64,000 nt of DNA from Azospirillum lipoferum (GCF_024170005.1 NZ_JALJXJ010000004.1:310001-374000), one strand, 5' to 3'. Positions 17,302 to 26,415 are shown, counted from the first letter of the stretch. Notes: a model not told the origin generated them from the letters alone. Numbers and translations: made by a program.

Positions 17302-18342
17302 ATGGGTGTCGGGATGCGGCTGGTGTTGCTTCTGCTGCTGGCAATGGTATCGGCCTCACCGTCGCTCACACCACCAGCCTGGGCCGAGGACGGCGGCACG
17401 CTGGAACGCATCCACGGCCGCGGGTTCCTGATCTGCGGCCTGCGCAGCGGCGTCAGCGGCATCTCCTTCTCCGACCCGCAGGGACATCTCGACGGTTTCC
17501 TGGTCGATGTCTGCCGGGTCTTCGCCGCGGCGACCCTGGGCAATGCCCAGGCAATCCGCGTCGTCCGGCTGCCGGAAAAGCCGCAGGAGTTCCAGGCGGT
17601 GGAGAAGCACGAGGTCGACGTGGCGCTGACCACGACGACCTGGACCTTCAGCCGCGACCTCTCCTACGACATCGAGTTCCTGATGCCGCTTCTGCATGAC
17701 GGCCAGGGCTTCGCCATCCACGCGGACGGCACGCCGCCGCCGCTCGACCGGCTGGGCGCCCGCACCGTCTGCGTCAAGACCGCCACCACCACGGTCCGCA
17801 ACCTGGAGGACCATATCCGCAAGTCCGACCTGCCCTGGACGATGCGCACCTTCCAGACGCTGGACGAGGCGTTGCAGGCCTTCCTCGCCCATGAATGCGA
17901 CCTGCTGACCACCGACCGCACGGTGCTGATCACCTCGCTGGCCGGCTACCGGCAGGCCGGCATGGGCATCTACATCTATCCCGACGTGATCTCGCGCGAG
18001 CCGCTGACGCCCTACATCGCGCGCGGCGACCGCAACTGGTACGACATCACCCGCTGGGTGCTCCACGCCATCGTCCTGGCCGACACCAAGGGCATCACGT
18101 CCGCCGACGTGCAAGCCGGCCGCATCCCCGACGACCCCGAACTGCACCGCATGCTGGGCCATGCCGGCACCGTCGCCCGCACGCTGGGCCTGCCCGACGA
18201 CTGGGCCTTGCAGGTGCTGGCGCAGGTCGGAAACTACGGCGAGATCTTCGACCGCAACCTGGGCGTCCCCTACGGCATGGACCGCGGCCTGAACAGGCCC
18301 TGGACCCAGGGCGGGTTGCTCTACGCACCGCCGTTCCGGTAA
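17302..18342 (+). CDS. orphan AapJ-like periplasmic amino-acid binding protein
   Basis: The 346-residue protein is a divergent paralogue of AapJ at 9454. It has a signal peptide ending PPAWA, then GFLICGLRSGVSGISFSDPQ, GHLDGFLVDVCRVFAAATLG, TTTTWTFSRDLSYD and the C-terminal WTQGGLLYAPPF. The ligand region differs: AapJ has ARNTTRTLTRD where this protein has LTTTTWTFSRD. No permease or ATPase genes follow; the next gene is on the other strand. Co-transcription with the chemoreceptor suggests a sensing role, though it could also feed AapQMP. A second ATG at 17314 is possible. Confidence 0.85.
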   Translation: MGVGMRLVLLLLLAMVSASPSLTPPAWAEDGGTLERIHGRGFLICGLRSGVSGISFSDPQGHLDGFLVDVCRVFAAATLGNAQAIRVVRLPEKPQEFQAVEKHEVDVALTTTTWTFSRDLSYDIEFLMPLLHDGQGFAIHADGTPPPLDRLGARTVCVKTATTTVRNLEDHIRKSDLPWTMRTFQTLDEALQAFLAHECDLLTTDRTVLITSLAGYRQAGMGIYIYPDVISREPLTPYIARGDRNWYDITRWVLHAIVLADTKGITSADVQAGRIPDDPELHRMLGHAGTVARTLGLPDDWALQVLAQVGNYGEIFDRNLGVPYGMDRGLNRPWTQGGLLYAPPFR

Positions 18343-18360
18343 CGCGTCGGGGAAATCCCC

Positions 18361-19074
18361 CTACGCCGCCAGCGCCACGCCCAGATGCCGTTCCAGCAGC
18401 GCCGAATCCGCCTTCGCCTGTGCCGCCGGCCCGGCATGCACCACCCGGCCGCGGTCGAGGAAGACCACGCGGTCGGCGAAGTCCAGGGCGCGGTCGACCT
18501 GCTGCTCCACAAGCACGATCGTCATGTCCAGCTTCGACAGCGCCGCCATCAGCGTGTCGCAGATCACCGGCGCCAGCCCTTCCAGCGGCTCGTCCAGCAG
18601 CAGCACCGTCGGCTTGCCCAGCAGGGCGCGGGCGACCGACAGCATCTGCTGCTCGCCGCCCGACAGCTCGCCACCGCCGTTGCGCCGCCGCTCGCCCAGC
18701 CGGGGAAACAGCTCGTACGCCTCCGCCAGCGCGCAGCGCGGCCGCCCCTTCAGCCCGGTGACGAGATTCTCCTCCACCGTCAGCGATTTGAAGATGTCGC
18801 GCGTCTGCGGCACATAGCCCAGCCCGGCCGCCGCGCGCGCCGAGCTGTTCATTCCACTGAGATCCACCCCGTCCAGCCGGATGCTGCCGCCATGGCGGGT
18901 GGTCTGGCCGACCAGCGTCGCCAGCGTCGTCGTCTTGCCCACCCCGTTGCGGCCGAGCAGCGCCAGCCGCCCACCCGCCGGCACGGCCAGCGATACGCCG
19001 TCGAGGATCAGCGTCTTGCCGTAGCCGGCGCGCAGATCGGCGACCTCAAGTGCTCCCCGCGGTTCAGTGTGCAT
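18361..19074 (-). CDS. livF: branched-chain-type ABC transporter ATP-binding protein LivF
   Basis: One of two ATPases of a LIV-family importer. I prefer ATG 19074, which sits 8 bases after GGGGAG, over GTG 19080; this gives 237 residues. Seen are Walker A GRNGVGKTT, the Q-loop YVPQTRDIFKSLTVEENL, signature LSGGEQQMLSVARALL, Walker B VLLLDEPLEGLAP and the conserved VEQQVDRAL. These are hallmarks of LivF. It overlaps the end of livG and is the last gene of the five-gene set on this strand. The linked pca genes suggest an aromatic-acid substrate. Confidence 0.9.
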   Translation of the reverse strand: MHTEPRGALEVADLRAGYGKTLILDGVSLAVPAGGRLALLGRNGVGKTTTLATLVGQTTRHGGSIRLDGVDLSGMNSSARAAAGLGYVPQTRDIFKSLTVEENLVTGLKGRPRCALAEAYELFPRLGERRRNGGGELSGGEQQMLSVARALLGKPTVLLLDEPLEGLAPVICDTLMAALSKLDMTIVLVEQQVDRALDFADRVVFLDRGRVVHAGPAAQAKADSALLERHLGVALAA

Positions 19075-19819
19075 CGGCACGGCTCCCCAGATAGACCTCG
19101 CGCACGCGCGGGTCGGCGACGATCTCCTTGGCGGTGCCGCTGCACAGCAGCCGCCCCTGCGCCAGCACCACGATCGAACTGGCGAAGCGGAACACCAGAT
19201 CCATGTCGTGCTCGATCATCAGCACCGCCAGATCCTTCGGCAGCCGGTCGATGGCGTCGAGGATGCGCTGGCTTTCCGAATGGGGCACGCCGGCCGCCGG
19301 CTCGTCGAGGATCAGCACCTTCGGCTTCATGGCGAGCGCCAGCGCGATCTCCAGCAGCCGCTGCTGCCCATAGGCGAGCGAGCCGACCGCCGTGTGCGCC
19401 ACCGGCGTCAGCCCCATGCCGTCGAGCAGCCCCGCCACCTCGTCGGCCAGCCCGGCCACCTTCGCGACGCTGGCGAACAGGCGGAAGGTGCGGCGGTCGC
19501 GCTGGAGGACGGCCAGTTCCAGATGCTCGCGCACCGTCATCGACTTGAACAGCCGCGCCACCTGGAAACTGCGGATCAGCCCCAGCCGCACCCGTTCCGC
19601 CGCCGACAGCCGGGTGATGTCGCGGCCGTCCAGCCGGATGGTGCCGGCGCTGGGCGGGATCACCCCGGTGACGAGGTTGACGAAGGTCGTCTTCCCCGCC
19701 CCGTTCGGTCCGATCAGCGCGCAGCGGTCGCCGGCATTCAGCGTCATGGTGATGTCGGACGACACCTGGAGGCCGCCGAAATTCTTGCTCAGCCCTTCGA
19801 CTTCCAGAAGCTTGGTCAT
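19064..19819 (-). CDS. livG: branched-chain-type ABC transporter ATP-binding protein LivG
   Basis: The second ATPase of the importer, 251 residues from ATG 19819. Upstream codons in the same frame belong to the antisense shadow of livM. It has Walker A GPNGAGKTT, the LivG-specific long loop after RSFQVARLFKSMTVREHL, Walker B VLILDEPAAGVPHSE and the switch region MIEHDMDLVFRFA. In LivG the signature is degenerate; here it reads LAYGQQRLLEIALALA. It overlaps livM by four bases, so translation is coupled. Confidence 0.93.
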   Translation of the reverse strand: MTKLLEVEGLSKNFGGLQVSSDITMTLNAGDRCALIGPNGAGKTTFVNLVTGVIPPSAGTIRLDGRDITRLSAAERVRLGLIRSFQVARLFKSMTVREHLELAVLQRDRRTFRLFASVAKVAGLADEVAGLLDGMGLTPVAHTAVGSLAYGQQRLLEIALALAMKPKVLILDEPAAGVPHSESQRILDAIDRLPKDLAVLMIEHDMDLVFRFASSIVVLAQGRLLCSGTAKEIVADPRVREVYLGSRADAH

Positions 19820-20838
19820 GCCCGGTCCTCTTTCCCCCGAAACAGCCCGCCCAGCCGCTCCAAACCGGACGCGATGCCGCCGGGCAGGAACAGGACGATG
19901 CCGATCAGGAACAGGCCGATGAAGCCCATCCAGTGGAAGGGATCGCTGGCGGCCAGGACATGGTGGATGCCCATGAAGGCCGCCGTGCCGATCACCGCGC
20001 CATAGAGCCGCCCGGTGCCGCCCAGCACCAGCATCACCAGCGCCTCCGCCGACCAGGGGAAGCCGGCGCTGTCCAGCCCGACGATGCCGCTGGTCACCGC
20101 GGTCAGCGCCCCCGCCACCCCGGCGAACACCCCGGCCACGCCATAGAGCGCCACCAGATAGGATTTCGGCGACCCACCGATGGCGGAGATCCGCAAGGGA
20201 TCCTCCTTCACCCCGCGGCAGGCCAGCCCGAAGGGCGAGCGCACGATCCGCCGCGCCACCACCAGCCCAACCACCAGCACCGCCAGCGCGAACAGGTAGG
20301 AGGTGCGGCCGAACATGTCGAAGCGGAACAGCCCCAGCACCGGCGCCGGGTCGATGCCCGACAGCCCGTCGCTGCCGCCGGTCCAGTCGCGCGCCTTGTT
20401 GGCGACCTCCTGCACGATCTGCCCGACCGCGATGGTCAGCATCAGCAGGGTCAGCCCGCGCGCATGCAGGATCAGGGCACCGGTGACCAGCGCGATCAGC
20501 CCGCCGGCCAGCCCGCCCGCCGCCAGCATGACGAAGGGGTCGCTGTTCCAGTTGACCGCGACGATGCCGGCGGCATAGGCGCCGGTGCCGAACATCGCCG
20601 CCTGCCCCAGCGTGGCGATCCCGCCATAGCCGAGCACGAGGTCGAGCGACAGCACGAACAGCGCCGAGGCGGCGATGCGGGTCAGCAGCGCCAGATCGTC
20701 CGGCAGCAGCCAATAGGCGGCCAGCCCGGCCACCGCGACCAGCGGAATGCCGATCCAGCCGAGATCGCGGCGCCGGCCGAGCGGAGCGGGTCTGGTCATC
20801 TGGCCGGCCTTTCCGTCACGCGCGGCGACGCTCGTCAT
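19816..20838 (-). CDS. livM: branched-chain-type ABC transporter permease LivM
   Basis: A 340-residue inner-membrane permease with about nine hydrophobic segments, after a basic N-terminus rich in Arg. The family motif reads YGGIATLGQAAMFGTGAYAA near residue 70, and the coupling region RSPFGLACRGVKEDPLRISA near 210. The C-terminus ends in a cytoplasmic Arg/Glu-rich tail. It overlaps livH by four bases on one side and livG by four on the other, so H, M and G form a tight translational unit. Confidence 0.93.
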   Translation of the reverse strand: MTSVAARDGKAGQMTRPAPLGRRRDLGWIGIPLVAVAGLAAYWLLPDDLALLTRIAASALFVLSLDLVLGYGGIATLGQAAMFGTGAYAAGIVAVNWNSDPFVMLAAGGLAGGLIALVTGALILHARGLTLLMLTIAVGQIVQEVANKARDWTGGSDGLSGIDPAPVLGLFRFDMFGRTSYLFALAVLVVGLVVARRIVRSPFGLACRGVKEDPLRISAIGGSPKSYLVALYGVAGVFAGVAGALTAVTSGIVGLDSAGFPWSAEALVMLVLGGTGRLYGAVIGTAAFMGIHHVLAASDPFHWMGFIGLFLIGIVLFLPGGIASGLERLGGLFRGKEDRA

Positions 20839-21704
20839 GCCGTCCTCCCTTTGAAGAAGCCGTGGGGCCAGCGGAACAGGATCAGGATCAGCGCGGCGTA
20901 GAAGAAGAACTCGCCGAAATTCGGGATCAGGTATTTGCCGGCGGTGTCGATGATGCCCAGCGCCAGCGCCGCCGCCGCCGATCCGAAGATGCTGCCGGCC
21001 CCGCCGACCGCCACCACCGCCAGGAACAGCACGATGTAGCGGATGGCGTAATAGGGCTCCAAGGGCAGCAGCTCCGCCCCCAGCACGCCGCCCAGCGCCG
21101 CCAGCCCGGTGCCGAGCGCGAAGGTCGCCAGATAGAGCCGCTCGGTCCGGATGCCCAGCGCCGCCGCCATGGCGGGGTCATCGACCGCCGCGCGCAGCCG
21201 GATGCCGAAATCGGTGCGCTCCAGCAGCCACCACAGCCCCAGCAGGGTCGCCGCCCCGGCGCCGATGACGAAGGCACGGTGGGTGGGGATGGCCTTCGGC
21301 CCCAGCGCCACCGTGCCGGTCAGCAGGTCCGGCAGCGGGATGCGCTTCAGCGTCGGGCCGAACAGGTAGTTGATGCCGGCGACGATGACGAAGGTCAGGC
21401 CGATGGTCAGCAGCACCTGCGCCAGCTCGTTGGCCGAGCCGTAGATGCGCCGGTACAGCAGCCGCTCCAGCGGCAGCGTCGCCAGAACCGTCAACGCCAC
21501 CGCCGCCACCAGCGCCGCCGCATAGGGCAGCCCGGCGCTCTGCGCGGCATAGGAGGCGACATAGCCGCCGACCATGGCGAAGGCGCCGTGCGCCAGATTG
21601 ACCACCCGCATCAGCCCCAGCGTCACCGACAGCCCGACGGAGATGATGAAGAGGATCATGCCGTAGGCGACCCCGTCGACGGCGATCCCGAACATGGTTT
21701 CCAT
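20835..21704 (-). CDS. livH: branched-chain-type ABC transporter permease LivH
   Basis: A 289-residue inner-membrane permease with about eight hydrophobic segments. The family mark LGLMRVVNLAHGAFAMVGGY is near residue 30 and the coupling loop TDFGIRLRAAVDDPAMAAAL near 170. A 175-base palindromic repeat separates it from the binding-protein gene upstream, the same layout as in the aap operon. It is part of the importer opposite the pca genes. Confidence 0.93.
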   Translation of the reverse strand: METMFGIAVDGVAYGMILFIISVGLSVTLGLMRVVNLAHGAFAMVGGYVASYAAQSAGLPYAAALVAAVALTVLATLPLERLLYRRIYGSANELAQVLLTIGLTFVIVAGINYLFGPTLKRIPLPDLLTGTVALGPKAIPTHRAFVIGAGAATLLGLWWLLERTDFGIRLRAAVDDPAMAAALGIRTERLYLATFALGTGLAALGGVLGAELLPLEPYYAIRYIVLFLAVVAVGGAGSIFGSAAAALALGIIDTAGKYLIPNFGEFFFYAALILILFRWPHGFFKGRTA

Positions 21705-21775
21705 GATGTCTCTCCGTCTGCCCTCTCCCGCCCCGGGGCTACGTCATGCGCGAACCTCCCAACTTGGGAAGATCT

Positions 21776-21949
21776 CCCTCTCCCCCCCGGGGAGAGGGTC
21801 GGGGTGAGGGGGATGCGTGGCAGGTCTTCGACAAAAATCCAGCATGTGCGTCCCCCTCACCCTAACCCTCTCCCCGCTTTCGGCGGACCTTTGGTCCGCC
21901 TGTCGCGTCAGCGCAAACGAAGTTTGCGCGAGAGCAGGGGGGAGAGGGG
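21776..21949. repeat. dispersed palindromic repeat between livK and livH
   Basis: A plain copy (21776-21818) is followed by an inverted, longer copy (21850-21949). The longer one holds two inner stems, GGCGGACC/GGTCCGCC with a TTT loop (21882-21900) and GCGCAAAC/GTTTGCGC with a GAA loop (21911-21929). A further fragment lies at 21721-21740. The element lies in the transcript between binding-protein and permease genes, as at aapJ-aapQ. Confidence 0.85.
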
Positions 21950-21980
21950 ATTTCATCTTGGTTGGGAGAGGGACACCCCC

Positions 21981-23165
21981 TCACTTCGCCAGCTTGTACC
22001 CATAGTCCGGCTGCTTCGGGAACGCCTCCTTCTCGACATTCTCCAATTTGCCGTCGACCTTCTCGACCGTGCGCAGATAGATCGTCTGGGTGACGTGGCG
22101 GCTGTCGGGGTCGATGGTCAGGGGCCCGCGCGGACTTTCCCAGCTCATGCCCTTCACCGACTCCACGGCCTTGGCACCGTCGATCCTGCCGCCGGCATTC
22201 TTGATCATCTGATAGATGACATGCGTGCCGTCATAGGCGCCGACCGAGGTGAAGGTGACGGTGTCGTAGGACCCGAACATCTCCTTGTGCTTGGCGACGA
22301 AGGCCTTGTTCATCGCCGAATCATGCGCGCGGCTGTAGTTGAAGGTGGTGGTGATGCCCAGCGCCGCGTCGCCCAGCGCCGGCAGGTCCGGTTCCTGGGT
22401 CAGGTCGCCGGGACCGAAGAACTTGATGCCGGCGGCGCGCAGCCCGGTGTCGTTGAAGGCCTTGGCGAAGGCCAGCGTCGCCGGACCGGCCGGCAGGAAG
22501 GCATAGACGGCCTCGGCGCCCGAATCCTTGATGCGCTGCATGAAGGGGGCGAAGTCGGCGGACTTCAGCGGCATGCGGATGGTGTCGACCACCGTGCCGC
22601 CATGCTTCTCGAAGGTGGCCTTGAAGGCGGCCTCGCCGTCGATGCCGGGGCCATAGTCGCTGACCGCCGAAATCGCCTTCTTGATCCCCTGCTTGGCCAT
22701 GTATTCGGCCAGCGGCACCGTGTTCTGCCACAAGGTGAAGGAGGTGCGGACATAGCGCGGCGACTTTTCCGTAATGGCGGAGGTCGCGGCGTTGAAGATC
22801 ACGCAGGGAATGTTCGCCTCGTCGATCAGCGGGGCGACGGCCAGCGCGTCCGGCGTGAAGAAATAGCCGGCGAGGACGGACACCCTCTCCTTGACGATCA
22901 GCTCCTGCGACAGCGCCTTGCTTTGGGCCGGGTTGGCCTGATCGAGATCCTTGTAGACGAACTCCACCGTGTCGTTGCCGACGGTCTTGCCATGTTCGGC
23001 CTGATAGAGCTCGATGGCCTCCTTGAAGCTCTTGCCCACGACCCCGAACGGCCCGGAGAAGGGCGCCACGACGCCGACCTTGATGGTGGCGGCCCCGGCC
23101 GGACCGGCCGCCAGCGCCAGACCGAACGCCGCACCGAGCAGCGCGTTGCGCAGAGTCCTCGTCAT
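21981..23165 (-). CDS. LIV-type ABC transporter substrate-binding protein, probably for an aromatic acid
   Basis: I chose ATG 23165, preceded by GGGAGGG, giving 394 residues. The signal peptide MTRTLRNALLGAAFGLALAA is cleaved near AGA before ATIKVGVVAPFSGPFGVVG. It is a type 1 periplasmic binding protein, with LDQANPAQSKALSQELIVKE and YFFTPDALAVAPLIDEANIP. The gene diverges from the 3-oxoadipate CoA-transferase genes across a shared promoter region with PcaR-like palindromes. This suggests induction by, and uptake of, protocatechuate or a related aromatic rather than leucine; the substrate is inference. Confidence 0.88.
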   Translation of the reverse strand: MTRTLRNALLGAAFGLALAAGPAGAATIKVGVVAPFSGPFGVVGKSFKEAIELYQAEHGKTVGNDTVEFVYKDLDQANPAQSKALSQELIVKERVSVLAGYFFTPDALAVAPLIDEANIPCVIFNAATSAITEKSPRYVRTSFTLWQNTVPLAEYMAKQGIKKAISAVSDYGPGIDGEAAFKATFEKHGGTVVDTIRMPLKSADFAPFMQRIKDSGAEAVYAFLPAGPATLAFAKAFNDTGLRAAGIKFFGPGDLTQEPDLPALGDAALGITTTFNYSRAHDSAMNKAFVAKHKEMFGSYDTVTFTSVGAYDGTHVIYQMIKNAGGRIDGAKAVESVKGMSWESPRGPLTIDPDSRHVTQTIYLRTVEKVDGKLENVEKEAFPKQPDYGYKLAK

Positions 23166-23281
23166 TGTCCCTCCCATATGTGACCGCTTGCCGGCGCCGG
23201 AACTCATTGTCCCGGTCATTGACTGTTTAGACAACCGTACTGAGGGATGCCATAACCGTCAAGTTCGATATATGAGTTTAA

Positions 23282-23296
23282 GTTCTATAATCGCAC
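23282..23296 (+). promoter_or_regulatory. PcaR-like operator 1
   Basis: GTTCTATAATCGCAC differs at one base from GTTCGATAATCGCAC, the PcaR (IclR family) binding site I recall from Pseudomonas putida. It lies 117 bases upstream of the livK-type start and 210 bases before the CoA-transferase start. A similar half, GTTCGATATATGAGT, lies at 23263-23277. Confidence 0.5.
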
Positions 23297-23391
23297 AAAT
23301 TTTCCCGATCACTTATGTGACTGTATTCGCATGGATTTCTTGGATATGACCGTCAAATTTACACTCACTTCCGAATGTTGCGGTGCAATAT

Positions 23392-23406
23392 GGGCGATTA
23401 TCGTAC
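23392..23406 (-). promoter_or_regulatory. PcaR-like operator 2
   Basis: Read on the minus strand it is GTACGATAATCGCCC, 13 of 15 matches to the recalled PcaR site. Its GCGATTAT core (23394-23401) is an exact inverted copy of ATAATCGC at 23287-23294. A TTGACA hexamer follows at 23427, a possible -35 element for the pca operon, but no good -10 is seen. Confidence 0.45.
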
Positions 23407-23476
23407 GCTATGTGCATTTTTCGCCCTTGACAGTTGCCGAGCCTCGTCGCCAATCTGTGTCAAAAGGCAGATCAAC

Positions 23477-23491
23477 GTGCGGTTTTCGCAC
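23477..23491 (-). promoter_or_regulatory. PcaR-like operator 3, next to the ribosome-binding site
   Basis: GTGCG-GTTTT-CGCAC is a palindrome with about 12 of 15 matches to the inverted PcaR site. It ends 14 bases before ATG 23506, next to the GGGAGG ribosome-binding site, so a bound protein there would repress. Confidence 0.4.
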
Positions 23492-23505
23492 ATTCGGGAG
23501 GTCAT

Positions 23506-24366
23506 ATGGCGAAGATCACGCCCCTGCGCGAGGCGGTGGCGAGCCTCGTGCACGACGGCGACACGGTCGCCCTGGAAGGGTTCACCCACCTGATTCCCCA
23601 TGCCGCCGGGCATGAGATCATCCGGCAGGGCCGGCGCGGCCTGACCCTGGTGCGCATGACGCCGGACCTGATCTACGACCAGATGATCGGCATGGGCTGT
23701 GCCACGAAGCTGATCTTCTCCTGGGGCGGCAATCCCGGCGTCGGCTCCCTCCACCGCTTCCGCGACGCCGTCGAACAGGGCTGGCCGCACCGGCTGGAGA
23801 CCGAGGAGCACAGCCACGCCGGCATGGCGAACGCCTATGTCGCCGGCGCCTCCAACCTGCCCTTCGCCCTGCTGCGCGGCTACACCGGCTCCGACCTGCC
23901 GAAGGTCAATCCGAACATCCGCTTCGTCGAGTGCCCCTTTACGGCTGAGAAGCTGGCCGCCATCCCCTCCGTCCGCCCGGACGTGACGGTGATCCATGCC
24001 CAGAAGGCCGACCGCCGCGGCAATGTCCTGCTCTGGGGCATCCTCGGCGTCCAGAAGGAGGCGGTGCTGGCCGCCAAGCGTTCCATCGTCACGGTCGAGG
24101 AGATCGTCGACGACCTGGAGGCGCCGCCGAACGCCTGCGTGCTGCCGAGCTGGGCGCTCTCCGCCGTCTGTCCTGTCCCCGGCGGCGCCTATCCGTCCTA
24201 CGCCCAGGGCTATTCGGAGCGCGACAACCGCTTCTACAAGGCCTGGGACCCCATCGCCCGCTCGCGCGACGACTTCCGGGCCTGGATGCAGCGCCATGTG
24301 CTGGACACCGACGATTTCGCCGGCTTCCGCCGCGTGCTGGCCGAAAGCATGAAGGAGGCCGTGTGA
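23506..24366 (+). CDS. pcaI: 3-oxoadipate CoA-transferase subunit A (CatI/PcaI)
   Basis: With subunit B it moves CoA from succinyl-CoA to 3-oxoadipate, the penultimate step of the protocatechuate pathway. The start is ATG 23506 behind GGGAGG, giving 286 residues. That length fits the CatI-type subunit (about 280) better than the shorter PcaI of P. putida. Visible family pieces are VASLVHDGDTVALEGFTHLI, LIFSWGGNPGVGSLHRFRDA and VIHAQKADRRGNVLLWG. It is the first gene of the pca operon and overlaps subunit B by a single base. Confidence 0.9.
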   Translation: MAKITPLREAVASLVHDGDTVALEGFTHLIPHAAGHEIIRQGRRGLTLVRMTPDLIYDQMIGMGCATKLIFSWGGNPGVGSLHRFRDAVEQGWPHRLETEEHSHAGMANAYVAGASNLPFALLRGYTGSDLPKVNPNIRFVECPFTAEKLAAIPSVRPDVTVIHAQKADRRGNVLLWGILGVQKEAVLAAKRSIVTVEEIVDDLEAPPNACVLPSWALSAVCPVPGGAYPSYAQGYSERDNRFYKAWDPIARSRDDFRAWMQRHVLDTDDFAGFRRVLAESMKEAV

Positions 24367-25163
24367 TGAGCGCCGAAACTCTTGATTTCACCGCGACCGA
24401 GATCATGACGGTGGCGGCCAGCCGCCTGCTGAAGGACGGTACCGTCTGTTTCGTCGGCATCGGCCTGCCCTCCACCGCCGCCAACCTCGCCCGGCTGACC
24501 CATGCACCCGAGGTGGTGCTGATCTATGAATCCGGTCCGATCGGCGCCAAGCCGACGGTGCTGCCGCTGTCGATCGGCGACGGCGACCTCGCGCTGACCG
24601 CCGACACCGTGGTCAGCACGCCGGAGATCTTCCGCTACTGGCTGCAGGGCGGGCGGATCGACGTCGGCTTCCTCGGCGCCGCCCAGGTCGACCGCTTCGC
24701 CAACATCAACACCACGATCATCGGCCCCTATGACGCGCCCAAGGTGCGGCTGCCCGGTGCCGGCGGCGCGCCGGAGATCGCCTCCCAGGCCAAGGAGGTC
24801 TTCATCGTCCTGAAGCAGAGCCCGAAGGCCTTCGTCGCCAAGCTGCCCTTCGTCACCTCCGCGGGATATCTCGACGGCGGCGACGCGCGGGCAAAGGCCG
24901 GCATCCCCGGCGCCGGGCCGACCGCGGTGATCACCGACCTCGGCATCCTCACCCCCGACCCGGTGACCAAGGAGCTGACCCTGACCAGCATCCATCCCGG
25001 CGTGACGGTGGAGCAGGTGAAGGCGGCCACCGGCTGGGACCTGAAGATCTCGCCCGATCTGAAGACCACCGAAATCCCGGACGCCGGCGCGCTCGCCGCC
25101 CTGCGCGACCTCCAGGCCCGCACCGCCGCCGCCCATGGGCAGGCCGGCGGCGGGGAAGGATGA
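24366..25163 (+). CDS. pcaJ: 3-oxoadipate CoA-transferase subunit B (CatJ/PcaJ)
   Basis: This is the catalytic subunit. ATG 24366 overlaps the last base of the preceding stop; a GTG one codon earlier is also open. The 265 residues include [20 protein letters not shown], whose Glu is the likely CoA-accepting residue of type I CoA-transferases. [20 protein letters not shown] and [10 protein letters not shown] also match the family. The thiolase gene follows after four bases. Its length, like that of its partner, is of the CatJ type. Confidence 0.9.
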   Translation: MSAETLDFTATEIMTVAASRLLKDGTVCFVGIGLPSTAANLARLTHAPEVVLIYESGPIGAKPTVLPLSIGDGDLALTADTVVSTPEIFRYWLQGGRIDVGFLGAAQVDRFANINTTIIGPYDAPKVRLPGAGGAPEIASQAKEVFIVLKQSPKAFVAKLPFVTSAGYLDGGDARAKAGIPGAGPTAVITDLGILTPDPVTKELTLTSIHPGVTVEQVKAATGWDLKISPDLKTTEIPDAGALAALRDLQARTAAAHGQAGGGEG

Positions 25164-25167
25164 CATC

Positions 25168-26367
25168 ATGACCGAAGCCTACATCTGCGACGCCATCCGC
25201 ACCCCCATCGGCCGCTATGCAGGATCCCTGTCGTCGGTGCGCGCCGACGATCTCGGCGCCGTGCCGATCCGCGCGCTGATGCAGCGGAATCCCTCGGTCG
25301 ACTGGGCCGCGGTGGACGACGTCATCTATGGCTGCGCCAATCAGGCCGGCGAGGACAACCGCAACGTCGCCCGCATGTCGGCCCTGCTGGCGGGCCTGCC
25401 CGACGCGGTGCCGGGCACGACGATGAACCGGCTCTGCGGCTCCGGCCTCGACGCCGTCGCCACCGCCGCCCGCGCCGTCAAGGCGGGCGAGGCCGAGCTG
25501 ATGATCGCCGGCGGCGTGGAAAGCATGAGCCGCGCCCCCTTCGTCATGGGCAAGGCCGACGCCCCCTTCTCCCGTCAGGCCGAGATCTTCGACACCACCA
25601 TCGGCTGGCGCTTCGTCAACCCGGCGATGAAGGCGGCCTACGGCGTCGATTCGATGCCGGAGACGGCGGAAAACGTCGCCGACGACTGGAAGGTCTCCCG
25701 AGCCGATCAGGACGCCTTCGCCCTGCGCAGCCAGGAACGCGCCGCCCGCGCCATCGCTGACGGCAGCCTCGCCCGCGAGATCGTCCCCATCACCATCAGG
25801 ACCCGCAAGGGCGAGACGGTGGTGACCACCGACGAGCATCCCCGCGCCACCACGCTGGAGGCGCTGTCGGCGCTGAAGCCGATCGTCCGCCCCGGCGGCA
25901 CGATCACCGCCGGCAATGCCTCGGGCGTCAATGACGGTGCCGCCGCGCTGCTGATCGCGTCGGAAGCGGCGGTGAAGCGGTTCGGTCTGACCCCGCGCGC
26001 CCGCATTGTCGGCGGCGCCACCGCCGGCGTCCCGCCCCGCGTGATGGGCATCGGCCCGGTGCCCGCCACCCGCAAGCTGCTGGAACGGCTCGGCCGGACC
26101 ATCGCCGACATCGATCTGGTCGAACTGAACGAGGCCTTCGCCGCCCAGGCGCTGGCCGTCCTGCGCGAGCTTGGCCTGCCGGATGACGCCGCGCATGTGA
26201 ACCCGAACGGCGGCGGCATCGCGCTCGGCCACCCGCTGGGCATGAGCGGCGCCCGTCTGGCGACCACCGCGCTCTACCAGCTCGAACAGTCCGGCGGCCG
26301 GACCGCGCTCTGCACCATGTGCATCGGCGTCGGTCAGGGCATCGCGGTGATGATCGAGCGGGTGTAG
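25168..26367 (+). CDS. pcaF: 3-oxoadipyl-CoA thiolase PcaF
   Basis: It splits 3-oxoadipyl-CoA into succinyl-CoA and acetyl-CoA, the last step of the pathway. From ATG 25168 it has 399 residues. It shows the acyl-accepting Cys in [11 protein letters not shown] near residue 90, the [13 protein letters not shown] signature, [19 protein letters not shown] with the catalytic His, and the second Cys in [14 protein letters not shown] near the C-terminus. N-terminal [17 protein letters not shown] is typical of PcaF rather than of general acetyl-CoA acetyltransferases. The gene order next to pcaD supports this. Confidence 0.94.
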   Translation: MTEAYICDAIRTPIGRYAGSLSSVRADDLGAVPIRALMQRNPSVDWAAVDDVIYGCANQAGEDNRNVARMSALLAGLPDAVPGTTMNRLCGSGLDAVATAARAVKAGEAELMIAGGVESMSRAPFVMGKADAPFSRQAEIFDTTIGWRFVNPAMKAAYGVDSMPETAENVADDWKVSRADQDAFALRSQERAARAIADGSLAREIVPITIRTRKGETVVTTDEHPRATTLEALSALKPIVRPGGTITAGNASGVNDGAAALLIASEAAVKRFGLTPRARIVGGATAGVPPRVMGIGPVPATRKLLERLGRTIADIDLVELNEAFAAQALAVLRELGLPDDAAHVNPNGGGIALGHPLGMSGARLATTALYQLEQSGGRTALCTMCIGVGQGIAVMIERV

Positions 26368-26415
26368 CGTCGGAAGCCAACCGCGCCAGCCCAACAACAA
26401 GCGAAGGCAGACCCA

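Noticed and set aside
23427..23457. TTGACA at 23427 with a -10 element as the pca promoter
   Set aside because: The only -10-like hexamer is poor and off spacing, so I list it only as a possible -35.
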